Shown here: one piece after another, positions 14,130-14,664 of the stretch | Layout of the letters: the number at the start of each line of letters is the position of its first letter | Numbering within the stretch: position 1 is the stretch's first letter | Assembly: GCA_038043025.1 (NCBI GenBank) | Contig: JBBTCW010000012.1 | Span: forward strand, 1-14,664 | Reading direction: 5' to 3' | DNA length: 14,664 bases | Source of the DNA: O2-02-FULL-42-9 sp038043025 | Lineage (GTDB): Bacteria > Pseudomonadota > Gammaproteobacteria > UBA12402 | Notes under the pieces: generated by a model | The model's input: the letters and a program-made list of their open reading frames with translations, nothing else | What the model was told of the DNA's origin: nothing | Database searches by the model: none | Position numbers and translations under genes: made by a program

Positions 14130-14664
14130 TTAAACAACCGTCTGTAAGGGGATGCTATATTCCTTGGCCGCGGCAAGATGTAAAGGACAGCGATCCCAGG
14201 AAACTTGTGTAGGCGCTCGATAGAAAATCCGAGAGAATTCCCTGACTTTTTGGTATTCTTCGCATTGTGTGTTAAGTTGTTCAATTTCTTTCGGAAAGGC
14301 TTGCGCCAGATCGTCTAACGATTCGACTCGATAATCAATCTCCTCAATTTCCATTAGATTTTGAGAAAGTCGAACCATTAATCGCTGTGTTGCAATATTA
14401 TCATCTCCCTGTTTTAAATACAGGAGGGCTTCCATGTATCGTAATCTTTGATCGAGCGCCGCTTCAGCATCAACAGGTTGCATAAAGAGATGCTCACCCA
14501 AAAGGCTATTCATTTTTTTGAACTGCGCCGGGTAGTCCTTTTCTGCCGCTTGAAGCAATAAATCGATAAACGGTTGTAAAAAATCTGCTGTTTGTTCTTC
14601 TGGAAAATAATGGAGCTATGATCCAAAGTTGTGTATGACTGGTTTTTGACCAGAGGAAATTAAG
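14130..14664 (-). pseudogene. Upstream part of the interrupted ankyrin-repeat gene
   Basis: This reads in the same frame as the downstream ankyrin segment. It is mostly helical (about 120 residues) and ends in an ankyrin motif, DRCPLHLAAAKEYS, that is cut by TAA at 14132-14130. Only five sense codons (YLSQE) separate the stop from the next ATG. If TAA were CAA, the helix would run VVQYLSQEMLNQW and complete the repeat, as expected of a C-to-T nonsense mutation. A second in-frame stop, TAG (14618-14616), lies upstream, and the frame beyond it remains protein-like to the window edge. The only start between the two stops is TTG at 14558, without a clear ribosome site. The gene is incomplete in this window. 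Recent decay is the simplest reading; stop-codon readthrough is an alternative. Confidence 0.5.

Overview
The window looks like the chromosome of a host-associated gammaproteobacterium, most likely of the Legionellales (Coxiella/Legionella/Aquicella/Berkiella-like). This is inferred from four things. There is the classic gammaproteobacterial block tig-clpP-clpX-lon-HU. There is an exported, cysteine-rich GDSL lipase of the PlaA/PlaC type. There is an ankyrin-repeat, effector-like gene. And there are dispersed GTCATCCCGCGG palindromes and hairpin-rich intergenic repeats. No species marker is present, so finer placement is not supported.

Region 1 (about 1-6760, all minus strand) is a proteostasis block. 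In transcription order it runs tRNA-Leu(UAG), trigger factor, ClpP, ClpX, Lon, HU, terminator, tRNA-Val(UAC). Trigger factor folds chains at the ribosome exit. ClpXP and Lon are the ATP-dependent cytosolic proteases. HU has its own sigma70-type promoter and a strong rho-independent terminator. A good promoter sits about 90 bp upstream of tRNA-Leu, and an 11-bp-phased array of ATTGAT/ATCAAT half-sites lies between that promoter and the tRNA.

Region 2 (6770-7920) holds a rhomboid-family membrane protease (plus strand), whose putative -35 box lies inside a dispersed palindromic repeat. It is convergent, with overlapping stop codons, to an unrecognised 153-residue protein. Region 3 (7921-8479) has no convincing gene. 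It is a chain of six adjacent inverted repeats ending in a 180-nt near-full-length hairpin whose right arm forms the 3' end of the next gene.

Region 4 (8461-11808, minus strand) is a SAM-cycle operon: metK, ahcY and a nucleosidase of the MTA/SAH family. The last gene carries a signal peptide and so appears exported, which is unusual. The metK leader holds two mutually exclusive 10-bp helices, suggestive of attenuator or riboswitch control.

Region 5 (11965-14664) holds the exported GDSL lipase (plus strand). Convergent to it is an ankyrin-repeat gene broken by two in-frame stop codons and running off the window edge.

The most promising undescribed items are the metK leader, the 180-nt hairpin with strand-biased G.U wobble, and the exported nucleosidase.
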